Below, piece after piece: positions 8,780 through 17,403 of a stretch of DNA of 64,000 nt. This DNA is from Alphaproteobacteria bacterium (GTDB taxonomy: Bacteria > Pseudomonadota > Alphaproteobacteria > Caulobacterales > Aquidulcibacteraceae), in NCBI GenBank assembly GCA_016124655.1, contig WGNI01000002.1, forward strand, positions 372,001-436,000, read 5' to 3'. The notes under the pieces are model-generated. The model made no database searches, was not told the DNA's origin, and saw only the letters and a program-made list of their open reading frames with translations. Position 1 is the first letter of the stretch; each line of letters starts with the position of its first letter. The translations under genes and the position numbers were made by a program.

Positions 8780-9612
8780 TGGAAACGCTGTTGCAGTCGA
8801 AAGCGCATGGCGGAATGCAGGGCGTCTATCGCCATCACAGCGTATCGACCGGCACGGCGATGACATTCGCGCTTTATCTGCCGCCGGGCGAAGGGCCGTT
8901 TCCGTTGGTGTGGTGGCTCTCGGGACTGACGTGCACGCATGTCAATGTGATGGAGAAGGGCGAGTATCGGCGCGCGTGCGCATCGCTTGGGTTGGCGCTG
9001 ATTGCGCCCGACACCAGCCCGCGCGGCGACGGCGTGCCGGATGACGCTGAAGGCGCATTCGATTTCGGGCTCGGCGCGGGATTTTATGTCGACGCCACGC
9101 AAGCGCCTTGGTCGCAGCACTACAAGATGTGGAGTTATGTCACGCGCGAGTTGCCTGCGCTCGCGCTGGCGCAGTTTCCGCTCGATGCGGCGCGGCAATC
9201 GATCATGGGCCATTCCATGGGCGGACATGGCGCGCTGACGGTGGGCCTTCGCCACCCGGGCCGCTTCAAGGCGATTTCTGCGTTTGCGCCAATCGTGGCG
9301 CCGTCGCAGGTCCCGTGGGGCCAAAAGGCGTTCGGGCATTATTTCGGCGAGGAAAAAGCATTATGGCGCGCGCATGATTCCGTGTCGCTGGTAGAGGACG
9401 GCGCGCGCGTGGATGCGCTGATGGTGGAGCAAGGCTCGGCGGACCCGTATTTGGCGGAACAGTTGCGGCCGCATTTATTGCAGGCGGCGTGCGCCAAGGC
9501 GGGGCAACAGCTCACGGTCACTGTGCGCGAGGGCTATGACCACGGCTACAATTTCGTGTCGACATTCATCGACGAGCAACTTGGCTGGCACGCAGCGCGC
9601 CTGCGGGAGTGA
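8779..9612 (+). CDS. frmB: S-formylglutathione hydrolase
   Basis: 277 residues, esterase-D family alpha/beta hydrolase that releases formate and glutathione from S-formylglutathione. The nucleophile elbow is GHSMGGHGA with Ser146; the acidic residue is in EQGSADPYL; the catalytic His is in the YDHGYNF motif close to the C-terminus. The oxyanion region LSGLTCTHVN is typical. Its ATG shares one base with the frmA stop, so the pair is made together for formaldehyde detoxification. Confidence 0.96.
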   Translation: METLLQSKAHGGMQGVYRHHSVSTGTAMTFALYLPPGEGPFPLVWWLSGLTCTHVNVMEKGEYRRACASLGLALIAPDTSPRGDGVPDDAEGAFDFGLGAGFYVDATQAPWSQHYKMWSYVTRELPALALAQFPLDAARQSIMGHSMGGHGALTVGLRHPGRFKAISAFAPIVAPSQVPWGQKAFGHYFGEEKALWRAHDSVSLVEDGARVDALMVEQGSADPYLAEQLRPHLLQAACAKAGQQLTVTVREGYDHGYNFVSTFIDEQLGWHAARLRE

Positions 9613-9869
9613 GGGACTTCGGCGCTGAGTTCTTTGTTCGCGAGGAGCGAGTGCGGCGGTTGGCGTTTCGGTCTCAAGCCTTCAGCCTCGACTGAGGTCG
9701 GAGCCTTGTTCGGCATTCGCGTGAGTTCATGGGCCCTGGCCTTCGCCAGGGCCGAGCCTGCCCGGGATGGTCAGGTTCAAGAGCAGCGGCGTTCTCACCG
9801 CTCCATGCTGATCATTGAAATAAATGCGCGGACGAGGGCGACCGCGCTCCGAAGTCATGTGCTTTGCGC
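9613..9869. other. Intergenic region with a perfect 9-bp hairpin
   Basis: The 257 bp between the convergent frmB and phhA genes hold no plausible gene. The clearest element is GGCCCTGGC (9732-9740), loop CTTC, GCCAGGGCC (9745-9753), a perfect stem-loop without a T tract. Nearby sequence (CCTGCCCGGG) is also self-complementary. It may be a dispersed intergenic palindromic repeat or a bidirectional termination structure. Confidence 0.45.
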
Positions 9870-10745
9870 TTATCCACTCTCGCCGCGGTGCAGAACAACA
9901 TCGCCGCTGATCACCGCGTCGGGCGCGTAGGGCTCGAGTGGCAGGATCGCGTCATAGAGCGGCGCGAAATCGATATTGCAGTCGGTGAAGAGCTGTTCGA
10001 AATCGTCGAGCACGAAATAGGTGGACTGGTAGCGGTCGATCCAATAGCGCGTGCGCATCACGCGTTCGAGATTGAAGCGGATGCGGTTCGGTTCAGTTGC
10101 GTCCACGGAAAACCGCGTCTCGCCGAACGACGACAGCATGCCGGCGCCGTAGGCCTTTATCCCATCTTCCGTGCGGATCAGGCCGAACTCGACCATGTAC
10201 CAATAGAGCCGCGCGAGCAGCGGCACGGCGTCGTGGGCGATCGCCTTCGGGCCGCCAAGACCGTACAATTGCAGATAATCGGCGAACACGGGATCGAACA
10301 GCAGCGGCACGTGGCCGAACACGTCGTGAAAAACGTCGGGCTCGACGAGATAGTCGATCTCTTCCGGCTTGCGGATCCACCAGCTTGCGGGAAAGCGCCG
10401 GTTCGCCAGATGCGCAAAGAAGACGTCGTCGGGCAGCAGGCCGGGCACGGGGACGACATCCCAATTCGTCGCCTTGCGTAGACGGGTGGAAATTGTTTCG
10501 AAATCGGGAATGCTGTCAGCGCACGCCATCGCATCGAGGGACGCGAAAAACACCGGCGCTGCGTAATCACGCACCAAGCGGGATTGGCGCTCATACAAGG
10601 TGCGCCACAAGGCGTGTTCGTCTGCGGTGTAGGCGCTGAGCGGTTGTTCGACGGTCCAGTCGACGCGCATATGGGAATAGTCGCCGCGGAGGCCATGCGC
10701 GGTCGGCGCGTTTCGTAATTGTTCCGGCCCTTGGGACGTCGGCAT
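9870..10745 (-). CDS. phhA: Phenylalanine 4-monooxygenase
   Basis: 291 residues. Non-haem iron, pterin-dependent enzyme converting phenylalanine to tyrosine. The iron facial triad is visible: FHDVFGHVPLL supplies His140 and His145, and YWYMVEFGL supplies Glu186. Length matches the bacterial single-domain form without the regulatory ACT domain of animals. ATG 10745 (MPTSQGPEQL) is chosen over an upstream in-frame start because bacterial homologues begin close to this point. No pterin-recycling gene (phhB) is adjacent. Confidence 0.95.
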   Translation of the reverse strand: MPTSQGPEQLRNAPTAHGLRGDYSHMRVDWTVEQPLSAYTADEHALWRTLYERQSRLVRDYAAPVFFASLDAMACADSIPDFETISTRLRKATNWDVVPVPGLLPDDVFFAHLANRRFPASWWIRKPEEIDYLVEPDVFHDVFGHVPLLFDPVFADYLQLYGLGGPKAIAHDAVPLLARLYWYMVEFGLIRTEDGIKAYGAGMLSSFGETRFSVDATEPNRIRFNLERVMRTRYWIDRYQSTYFVLDDFEQLFTDCNIDFAPLYDAILPLEPYAPDAVISGDVVLHRGESG

Positions 10746-10870
10746 GCGCTTTCTCCGACTCGCGGCTGTGGCCGTCAGATTAGCATGGCGCACGGCAACG
10801 TTCTTGCCCAACTCTCCCGGCGGGAAGGAGGTTCGCGGAAAAATTGGTTCGCAATGCGGCGTTGGCGCGG

Positions 10871-10957
10871 CGGCGGGCGCCTGTGCGGCGCAGCCCTAGC
10901 GTAGCGGACGGCGGGCGCCTGTGCGGCGCAGCCCTAGCGTAGCGGACGGCGGGCGCC
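10871..10957. repeat. 38-bp tandem repeat, 2.3 copies
   Basis: Two identical 38-bp units (10871-10908 and 10909-10946), beginning CGGCGGGCGCCTGTGCGGCG, are followed by an 11-bp partial third copy (10947-10957). They lie in the divergent spacer between phhA and the HtrA-like protease gene and end 13 bp before its ATG. Exact identity suggests recent slippage. Copy-number change would alter the 5' leader of the protease gene. Confidence 0.9.
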
Positions 10958-10970
10958 CACCTAAGCGCTC

Positions 10971-11978
10971 ATGTTCGGATTGCAGAGCCGTGCGCGCGGC
11001 GAGCGCGCGCCCCATCCCGCGTCAGACGAACCTATCGGTCGCGACGCATTCTCCAACACCATCATCGGCGTCGTCGACAAAACAGCGCCTGCCGTCATCG
11101 GCGTGCGGCGCGGGCGCGCGGGGCGCACCGATCTGTTCGATGGCGTCGGCTCGGGCGTGATCGTCACGCCCGACGGCTACGCCTTGACCAATCACCACGT
11201 CATCGATGGCGCGGAGCGCATCGAGGCGGTGCTGCATGACGGCGCGGTGGCGCGCGCGCGGGTGGTGGGGACCGATCCCGACACCGATCTCGCCTTGTTG
11301 CAGATCGACGGCGCGGGCCACATCAACGCGGACCTGGGCGATTCCGATGATTTGCGCGTGGGCGAACTCGCGATCGCGATCGGCAATCCGCTGGGGCTGC
11401 AAGCGACAGTGACGACGGGCGTTATTTCCGCGGTGCGGCGCACGCTGCGCGGCGCGGGCGGACGGTTGATCGAAGACATTATCCAGACAGACGCCGCGCT
11501 CAATCCAGGAAATTCCGGCGGCGCGCTGGTCGATGCGCGCGCCCACGTGATCGGCGTGAACGTGGCGATCATCGGCGGCGCGCAGGGCATCTGCTTTGCC
11601 GTGCCGATCAACACCGCCAAGCGGATCATTCCCGATCTCATGCGCGACGGGCGCGTTGCGCGCGGCTGGTTCGGCGTGGCGGGGCAGACGCAAGGGCTGT
11701 CGAAGGCGCTGGTGCGGCGGCTCGACCTCGCCACGTCGAGCGGCGTGCTGGTGGCGAGCGTTGTGTCCGGCGGGCCGGCGGAGGCGTCCGGCGTGCGTGT
11801 GGGCGATGTGGTGTTGTCCATAGACGGCGCGGCGACGCCGAGTGTTGATCATATACATCGCGCCTTGACGCGGGAGACGATCGGGCGGCGATTGCCGCTT
11901 GACGTTTTGCGCGACGGCGGTGTTGTGCGGCTAACTCTGACAGTGAGCGCGCGGCCTGAGCTTCGCCGCGCGGATTAA
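10971..11978 (+). CDS. HtrA/Deg-like trypsin-PDZ serine protease, no visible signal peptide
   Basis: 335 residues: trypsin-like domain (about 30-215) and one PDZ domain (about 235-330). The catalytic triad is His76 (ALTNHHVIDG), Asp106 (DPDTDLALLQ) and Ser182 (NPGNSGGAL). The PDZ carboxylate loop is in the LSKALVRRLDL to SGVLVASV region. The N-terminus MFGLQSRARGERAPHPASDE is polar, with no signal peptide or membrane anchor, unlike DegP/DegS. Either the protein is cytoplasmic or the true start is upstream, but no upstream in-frame start is evident in the repeat region. A DUF1499 gene follows by 13 bp. Confidence 0.88.
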   Translation: MFGLQSRARGERAPHPASDEPIGRDAFSNTIIGVVDKTAPAVIGVRRGRAGRTDLFDGVGSGVIVTPDGYALTNHHVIDGAERIEAVLHDGAVARARVVGTDPDTDLALLQIDGAGHINADLGDSDDLRVGELAIAIGNPLGLQATVTTGVISAVRRTLRGAGGRLIEDIIQTDAALNPGNSGGALVDARAHVIGVNVAIIGGAQGICFAVPINTAKRIIPDLMRDGRVARGWFGVAGQTQGLSKALVRRLDLATSSGVLVASVVSGGPAEASGVRVGDVVLSIDGAATPSVDHIHRALTRETIGRRLPLDVLRDGGVVRLTLTVSARPELRRAD

Positions 11979-11991
11979 GGGGCAGGCGGCC

Positions 11992-12372
11992 ATGATTGAT
12001 TTCGCGACGCTGGAACGGCCTGCGTCTCCCAACACCTATCTGGCGTGCACGGCGGAGCTGTGCCGCGCGGCGGCGTCCGATGAAGCTGCGCCGGTCTTCT
12101 CCGCCAGCGCGGCGCAGATCCAAGACGCGCTTCGCGCACTGGCGCGGGACATTGCGTTCGAGGATCGCGCCGACGGCGTGCATGGCGCCTATGTGGCGCG
12201 GACGCGCATCCTGCGCTTTGCCGATGATATCGACGTGCTGATCGCGCCGACGGGCGACGGCCGCTCGACGGTCGCCATCTATTCGCGCTCTCGCGTCGGC
12301 TATTCGGATTTGGGAACCAATCGGCGGCGCGTGCAGAAGCTGATCGCTGATCTACGGTCGCGCCTTGGATAG
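11992..12372 (+). CDS. DUF1499 domain protein (short form)
   Basis: 126 residues with the DUF1499 hallmark YSRSRVGYSDLGTNRRRVQK near the C-terminus and the preceding ARTRILRFADDIDVLI strand. Function is not known. No signal peptide or membrane segment. It follows the protease gene in the same direction and may be co-transcribed. A second DUF1499 protein, with membrane segments, is encoded at 19300-20091, so the window carries a soluble and a membrane version. Confidence 0.8.
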   Translation: MIDFATLERPASPNTYLACTAELCRAAASDEAAPVFSASAAQIQDALRALARDIAFEDRADGVHGAYVARTRILRFADDIDVLIAPTGDGRSTVAIYSRSRVGYSDLGTNRRRVQKLIADLRSRLG

Positions 12373-12394
12373 GTCGCGTGCGCGCAGCGCGCCC

Positions 12395-12730
<336 letters not shown>

Positions 12731-12742
12731 GGGCGGGATGCT

Positions 12743-12761
12743 CCTCAATCTAGCCTTGAGG
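12743..12761. promoter_or_regulatory. Inverted repeat upstream of grxD
   Basis: Arms CCTCAA (12743-12748) and TTGAGG (12756-12761) are perfectly complementary around a 7-base centre, 13 bp upstream of the grxD start in the spacer shared with the divergent sensor kinase. The position suits a repressor site (for example an iron-sulphur regulator), but I cannot assign a factor. Confidence 0.35.
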
Positions 12762-12872
12762 TAAGGCTGATCGGGCCCGGCATCAAGCGCAGGCTCGCGC
12801 GCCAGCGGACTTCCGATCTCCAGGCCCTGGTTTGGCGGCATAATCGGGCCGGGACAGACGGCAGGACGCCTC

Positions 12873-13883
12873 GTGGCTGATCGACCGCAACGCCTCGGCG
12901 AACTCGACCTGGTCGAGCGCTACCGCGCATTCGCCCCTCCGTTGGCGATCCAGGCGGCGTTCGGCGTCGCCTGCGCGGCCGCAGCGTTGGGCGCGCGGGT
13001 GTTTGTCGATGTGTTCGCGCCGACGGCCGGACCCTATTCTCTCATCTACCCCGCGATTTTGATTGCGACTCTGTTCGGGCGCTGGCCAGCTGGGCTGATC
13101 GCGGCCGCGCTGTCGTTTATCTATGCGTGGTATTTCGTGTTGCCGCCGGCGCACTCGTTTGCGTTCGAGGACCCAGGCGACGGGCCGCGCACGCTCGTGA
13201 ATGGCGCGGTCGCGCTGGCGGTCGTGTGGCTGGCCGACATCTTTCGCAGCGCGGTGCGGCGCGCGGTGGCGGAGCGGGACCGCGAGATCGCCGCGCGCGA
13301 CATGCTGATGCAGGAAATCAATCACCGGATGAAGAATAATTTCGCGATCGTGGCGAGCCTGCTCAATCTGCAGAGCCGGCAGGAAACCAGCGAAGAGGTG
13401 AAAGCGGCGTTGGCGGTGGCGGCGTCGCGGGTGCAGAGCTTCGCGGCGGCGCATGAGTCGCTCTACAGCGACGCGCGCGATGTGCAGTCTCTCGACATTC
13501 GCGACTATCTGCAGACGCTGGCGCCGCAATTGTCGGATGCGCTGATCCGCAACGATCGCGTGAAACTCTCGGTGGATGCGGACAGCATGACGATGGCGCG
13601 CGACAAGGCAGTGGCGCTGGGCTTGGTGGTGAACGAGGCGGTCACCAATGCCGCCAAGCACGCCTTCAGCGACCGCGGCGGGGAAATTGCGGTAGCGTTC
13701 AAGCGCGAAGGCGAAGGCTGGCGGCTAACCATCACTGACAATGGGCGCGGCATGGCGGCGGACCCGCAGCGCACAGGCCTTGGGTCGCGGCTGATTTCGG
13801 CCTTCGCGCAAAATGCGGGCGCTGAGCTCAACATGGAGCGCCTGGCGCAAGGCACGCGCGTGGTGTTGTCCACCCGCGCATAG
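12873..13883 (+). CDS. Membrane-bound HisKA_2/HWE-type sensor histidine kinase
   Basis: 336 residues. Residues about 25-125 hold three or four membrane segments of the DUF4118/KdpD-like kind ([20 protein letters not shown]). The HisKA_2 box is [20 protein letters not shown] with phospho-acceptor His151. The ATPase has the N box [12 protein letters not shown] and G box ITDNGRGMA. Start is GTG 12873 with AGGA seven bases upstream. There is no periplasmic sensor loop of note and no response regulator nearby, so it is an orphan kinase. In alphaproteobacteria such kinases often feed the general stress response. Confidence 0.9.
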   Translation: MADRPQRLGELDLVERYRAFAPPLAIQAAFGVACAAAALGARVFVDVFAPTAGPYSLIYPAILIATLFGRWPAGLIAAALSFIYAWYFVLPPAHSFAFEDPGDGPRTLVNGAVALAVVWLADIFRSAVRRAVAERDREIAARDMLMQEINHRMKNNFAIVASLLNLQSRQETSEEVKAALAVAASRVQSFAAAHESLYSDARDVQSLDIRDYLQTLAPQLSDALIRNDRVKLSVDADSMTMARDKAVALGLVVNEAVTNAAKHAFSDRGGEIAVAFKREGEGWRLTITDNGRGMAADPQRTGLGSRLISAFAQNAGAELNMERLAQGTRVVLSTRA

Positions 13884-13890
13884 GCGCGCG

Positions 13891-14757
13891 TCAGCGCCGG
13901 AGCGACGTGGCGTCGCCAAGGCGGCCCACAATGGCTGGAATTTGCTGCGCTCCGCTCGTGGCGGCGACTTCACCGGTCGCGCTTTGCAGCATCTGGTCGA
14001 TGGCCAGGCCGCGCTGCCCTGCGCGGCGTGCGATGGCGTTGGCGAACGGCGAACTGGCGGCGCTCAATCCGTCCTGCGCAAGTTGGCCGGGCTGGGCGGA
14101 GAAACCCACAATCACGCGCGCAGGCAGCGACAAGGCCCCAAAGCCGCGTTCGCCGACATAGTTCGCGCCCGGCGCAAGCAGTGCGCGAACCTCTTCCTCC
14201 CAAGGATTGTCGCGGCAGGCGTCGACCAGAAACAATTCATAGCCCGGCGCGGTGCGTGGACGGGCGCCGGCGAGGAGCTCCTGCAGGCTGGGGCCGAGCA
14301 CGGCGCCGATGCGATCGACATCAGCCGGCGTTTCCGGCGGCGCCGGCGTCAAATGTGCGCGCGCGGACACCAGATAGGTGCGGCCATGAATTTGCACGCC
14401 GTGCCCGGAATAATAGATCACCAGTGCTGCATCAGGCCCAGCCGATTGCGCGCGAAACCTGGCGCGCATGACGGCGCCCAGCATGGTCGCGCGATCGGCG
14501 TTTTGAATGACCTCAACAGCGAAGCCCGCATTGCGCAGCGCTTCGCCGACGCGCACGGAATCAAACCAGGGATTGGCGAGATCGCCGACATAGCCGCGCT
14601 CCTGCGCGCGCGTGACGGCCTCTGGCGTGGCGCTGATGCGGCCGTCGCCGTCATAGTCGAAATTGGCGATGATGAGGGCGAACTTGGCTTCTGTCTGTTG
14701 CGCCGCCGCCGGCGCGCTCGTGAACAGCGCCAAGGCAACCATGATCGCCCACCGCAT
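13891..14757 (-). CDS. Secreted caspase-like (C14) peptidase
   Basis: 288 residues. A signal peptide ends at APAAAQ (about residue 20). The p20-like caspase domain begins KFALIIANFDYDGDGR; the catalytic His119 is in VIYYSGHGVQ and Cys181 in FLVDACRDNPW, the standard caspase/metacaspase dyad. The C-terminal part (about 215-288) contains GFSAQPGQLAQDG and SPFANAIA, as in bacterial caspase-family proteins. It starts 20 bp after the oppC-like stop on the same strand, so it is probably the third gene of the permease operon. Cleavage target unknown. Confidence 0.85.
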   Translation of the reverse strand: MRWAIMVALALFTSAPAAAQQTEAKFALIIANFDYDGDGRISATPEAVTRAQERGYVGDLANPWFDSVRVGEALRNAGFAVEVIQNADRATMLGAVMRARFRAQSAGPDAALVIYYSGHGVQIHGRTYLVSARAHLTPAPPETPADVDRIGAVLGPSLQELLAGARPRTAPGYELFLVDACRDNPWEEEVRALLAPGANYVGERGFGALSLPARVIVGFSAQPGQLAQDGLSAASSPFANAIARRAGQRGLAIDQMLQSATGEVAATSGAQQIPAIVGRLGDATSLRR

Positions 14758-14777
14758 GCGCGCGCCTCCGACGCCGT

Positions 14778-15662
14778 TCACCGGTCCTTGGGATCGAGCG
14801 CGTCGCGCAGGCCGTCGCCCAGGAAATTCAGCGCCAGCAGCGTGAACACCATTGTGGCTGCCGGGAAGAGCAGCATCCAGGGCGAGGTCTCCATGTTGCG
14901 GGAGCCGTCCACGATGAGTTTGCCGAGCGAGGTGAGCGGCTCCTGCACGCCCAGACCCAGGAAGCTCAAGAAACTCTCGGCCAGGATGATCACGGGCACG
15001 TTCAACGTGGCGAACACGACGACCGGGCCGAGCACATTGGGCACGATGTGGCGGAACACGATCTCCAGCGGCCGAGCGCCGGCCGCGCGCGCGGCTTCGA
15101 TGAATTCCTTGCGTTTCAGGGAAATCGCCTGCCCGCGCACGATGCGCGCCATGGTCAGCCATTCCACCGCGCCGATGGCGACAAAGATCAACACGAGATT
15201 GCGTCCGAACGTGACCATCAGAAGGATCACGAAAAAGATGAAGGGGATCGAGTAGAGCACGTCGACGAAGCGCATCATCGCCATGTCGACGGCGCCGCCG
15301 AAAAAGCCTGCAATCGCGCCGTACGCGACGCCAATGGTCAGCGCGACGCCGGTTGCGACGACGCCGACCAGAAGCGAGACGCGCAAGCCGAACAAGACGC
15401 GCGCGACCAGGTCGCGGCCTTCCGCATCGGTGCCGAACCAATGATAATTTTGCAGCGTCGGGCCGATGCCGACCGCGTCGCGGAAAATCTCGTCGACGGG
15501 ATGCACCCACAGCATCGGGCCGAAAATCGCAAGCAGCGCCAGCACCGCGACCGCCCACATGCTGGCGACCGCGGCGGGGTTGCGCATCAGACGCCGCTGC
15601 GCGTCGTCCCACAATGAGCGTCCCGGTTTGGCCGGCGGCGCGGAAACGGCGATATCGGTCAT
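14778..15662 (-). CDS. Peptide/nickel ABC permease, OppC/DppC family
   Basis: 294 residues with an N-terminal membrane segment and a five-helix transport domain. The EAA loop is EFIEAARAAGARPLEIVFRH, and the family C-terminus GDGLRDALDPKDR is present. Residues about 85-110 (WFGTDAEGRDLVARVLFGLR) are the typical OppC motif. Overlaps the upstream oppB-like gene by ATGA at 15659-15662. No substrate-binding protein or ATPase gene is in the window. Confidence 0.92.
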   Translation of the reverse strand: MTDIAVSAPPAKPGRSLWDDAQRRLMRNPAAVASMWAVAVLALLAIFGPMLWVHPVDEIFRDAVGIGPTLQNYHWFGTDAEGRDLVARVLFGLRVSLLVGVVATGVALTIGVAYGAIAGFFGGAVDMAMMRFVDVLYSIPFIFFVILLMVTFGRNLVLIFVAIGAVEWLTMARIVRGQAISLKRKEFIEAARAAGARPLEIVFRHIVPNVLGPVVVFATLNVPVIILAESFLSFLGLGVQEPLTSLGKLIVDGSRNMETSPWMLLFPAATMVFTLLALNFLGDGLRDALDPKDR

Positions 15663-16588
15663 GCTTTGCGCACCCGCGGATCCAGCGCGCCATAGAGCAG
15701 ATCGGCGGCGAGGTTCAAAAGGATGATGAGGAAGGCGTAGAGGATCACCACGCCCATCACGAGCGTGTAGTCGCGCTGCAAGGCGCCGATGACGAATTGC
15801 CGGCCGATCCCGGGCAATTGGAACACCTGCTCGATGACGAACGAGCCGGTCAGCACGCCGGCGATCGCGGGGCCCAGATAGGACACGATCGGCAGGATCG
15901 CGACCGGCAGAGCGTGACGCCAGATCACCTGCCACTCCGGCAAGCCTTTGGCGCGCGCGGTGCGGATGGCGTTGGATCGCAGCGCCTCGATCATGGAGGC
16001 GCGCATCAGGCGGGAGATGATGGCGATCTGCGGCAGCGCGAGCGTCAAGACCGGCAGAATGAGGTGGGGAATGGAGAATTCGTCGCGCGCCAATCCGCCC
16101 GTCGGCATCCAGCCCAATTGGATGCCGAACACCAAAGACAAGACGGGCCCCATCACAAGGGGCGGCAAACACACGCCTAAAAGCGCCGCCGCCATCACCG
16201 CGTAGTCCTGTGGCCGGTTTTGGCGCAGCGCCGCGGCGACGCCGAGGGCGCCGCCGACCAGCAGCGCGAGCGTCACGGCGCTGAAGCCCAGCACGGCGCT
16301 CGTTGGAAAGCCCTCGGCGATGATGTCGGCGACAGACTTGTCCTTGTATTTCATGGATGGGCCGAGATCGCCCTGCAGCAAATCGCCCAAATAATTGGCC
16401 AGCTGCACGGCGGGCGGCTTGTCGAGGTCGAATTCCGCCAGCAGCCGGCGCTCGATTTCCGGCGGCAATTGCCGCTCGGCGGCGAACGGGCCGCCTGGCG
16501 CTGCGCGCATCAACAGAAACGCGGCAATAATGATCGCCAAGAGCGTGGGAACGGCGATGATGAGCCTGCGAACCGCTTGCGCGACCAT
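15659..16588 (-). CDS. Peptide/nickel ABC permease, OppB/DppB family
   Basis: 309 residues from ATG 16588 (MVAQAVRRLIIAVPTLLAII). Six membrane segments are predicted by eye. The EAA loop reads AIRTARAKGLPEWQVIWRHA, and the characteristic VEQVFQLPGIG is present as IEQVFQLPGIGRQFV. It forms the heterodimeric channel with the OppC-like protein. The solute-binding protein (OppA) and ATPases (OppD/F), normally in the same operon, are absent; the third gene is a caspase-like protease instead. Confidence 0.92.
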   Translation of the reverse strand: MVAQAVRRLIIAVPTLLAIIIAAFLLMRAAPGGPFAAERQLPPEIERRLLAEFDLDKPPAVQLANYLGDLLQGDLGPSMKYKDKSVADIIAEGFPTSAVLGFSAVTLALLVGGALGVAAALRQNRPQDYAVMAAALLGVCLPPLVMGPVLSLVFGIQLGWMPTGGLARDEFSIPHLILPVLTLALPQIAIISRLMRASMIEALRSNAIRTARAKGLPEWQVIWRHALPVAILPIVSYLGPAIAGVLTGSFVIEQVFQLPGIGRQFVIGALQRDYTLVMGVVILYAFLIILLNLAADLLYGALDPRVRKA

Positions 16589-16729
16589 TTTTCTTCCGTC
16601 GTTTGCGCGCGGCGCGCCCATGGATTGCCGGTAAGCCCGGCACGGGGGAGCTTTTCTTTCTCCCACGCCCATGTCAACGATGCGCGCGCATTGCGACTGC
16701 GCTGGGCGGGCGAGGAGCGGGCTAGAACC

Positions 16730-17164
16730 ATGGCGGATTTCAAGACGGTCACGGCCGATTTCGCCGTCGCCGAACAGCTTTCGCCGGCCGATTTTGCGCG
16801 GGCCGCTCAGGCGGGCTTCACCACTGTCATCGCCAACCGTCCAGACGGCGAGTCGCCTGACCAGCTGACGCTGGCGCAGGCCAAGGCGGCTGCGGAAGCC
16901 GCGGGGCTTCGCTTTGTCGCGGCGCCCTTCGCCGGCGGGCCGCCAAGCGAAGCGATCGTGACGAAGACGCAAGCCGTGCTGGGAGAAACCGCTGGGCCGA
17001 TCCTGGCGTATTGCCGCTCGGGGACGCGCTCGGTGACGGCTTGGGCGTACGCGCAGGTCAAGAGCGGAGCGGCGACGCCGGAAGCGGCGATCGAGGCGGC
17101 GCGGCGCGCCGGCTACGACATCTCCGCGCAGGCCGGGACATTGCGCGGGCTGGCCAAAGGCTAG
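16730..17164 (+). CDS. DUF442/TIGR01244 phosphatase-like protein
   Basis: 144 residues. It has the dual-specificity-phosphatase-like fold of the Blh/DUF442 group: TVIANRPDGESPDQLTL near the N-terminus and a thiolate loop AYCRSGTRSVTAWAY with Cys-x-Ser-Gly-x-Arg. In some bacteria this domain is fused to a sulfide-detoxifying metallo-beta-lactamase; here a separate metallo-beta-lactamase gene lies at 18404. Start chosen at ATG 16730, giving MADFKTVTADFAVAEQLSPA. It overlaps the small convergent ORF by 4 bp (stops in CTAG). Confidence 0.85.
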   Translation: MADFKTVTADFAVAEQLSPADFARAAQAGFTTVIANRPDGESPDQLTLAQAKAAAEAAGLRFVAAPFAGGPPSEAIVTKTQAVLGETAGPILAYCRSGTRSVTAWAYAQVKSGAATPEAAIEAARRAGYDISAQAGTLRGLAKG

Positions 17165-17343
17165 CGCAGCGGGATCGTCCCGCTTGTCTCAGCGGCCGGT
17201 TCGGGCAACGGCGGGGCGAAGGCGGCGGCGGCGAAAATCTTAAGGATAAGAATGGTCGAGAGCCCCAACATCACCAAACGCATCCGGGCGAACGCGAAGG
17301 CGAGGGCGCTTGCTGCCGCATTGAGGGCGTTGGACATGGCCAT
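17161..17343 (-). CDS. Small single-pass membrane protein, unknown
   Basis: 60 residues. One hydrophobic helix (RLVMLGLSTILILKIFAAAA) follows an alanine-rich amphipathic start, and the tail is proline-rich. A GGAG lies just upstream of the ATG GCC ATG start region. It interlocks its stop codon with the convergent DUF442 gene, a pattern seen for other real gene pairs here. No family recognised; it could still be a chance ORF. Confidence 0.45.
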   Translation of the reverse strand: MAMSNALNAAASALAFAFARMRLVMLGLSTILILKIFAAAAFAPPLPEPAAETSGTIPLR

Positions 17344-17403
17344 GCTCCGAGGCTTGGGCGCGGTGCAAGCGCCGGGCCGCGGGCTGCGCGCGCGGTTTGC
17401 CCC

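Noticed and set aside
7334..8866. 510-codon minus-strand frame opposite nodT and frmA
   Set aside because: Codon-bias shadow of the well-supported plus-strand genes; no motif.
13891..15693. One 600-codon protein fusing OppC-like region and caspase
   Set aside because: It runs through the oppC gene in a wrong frame; the caspase begins at 14757 with a clear signal peptide.
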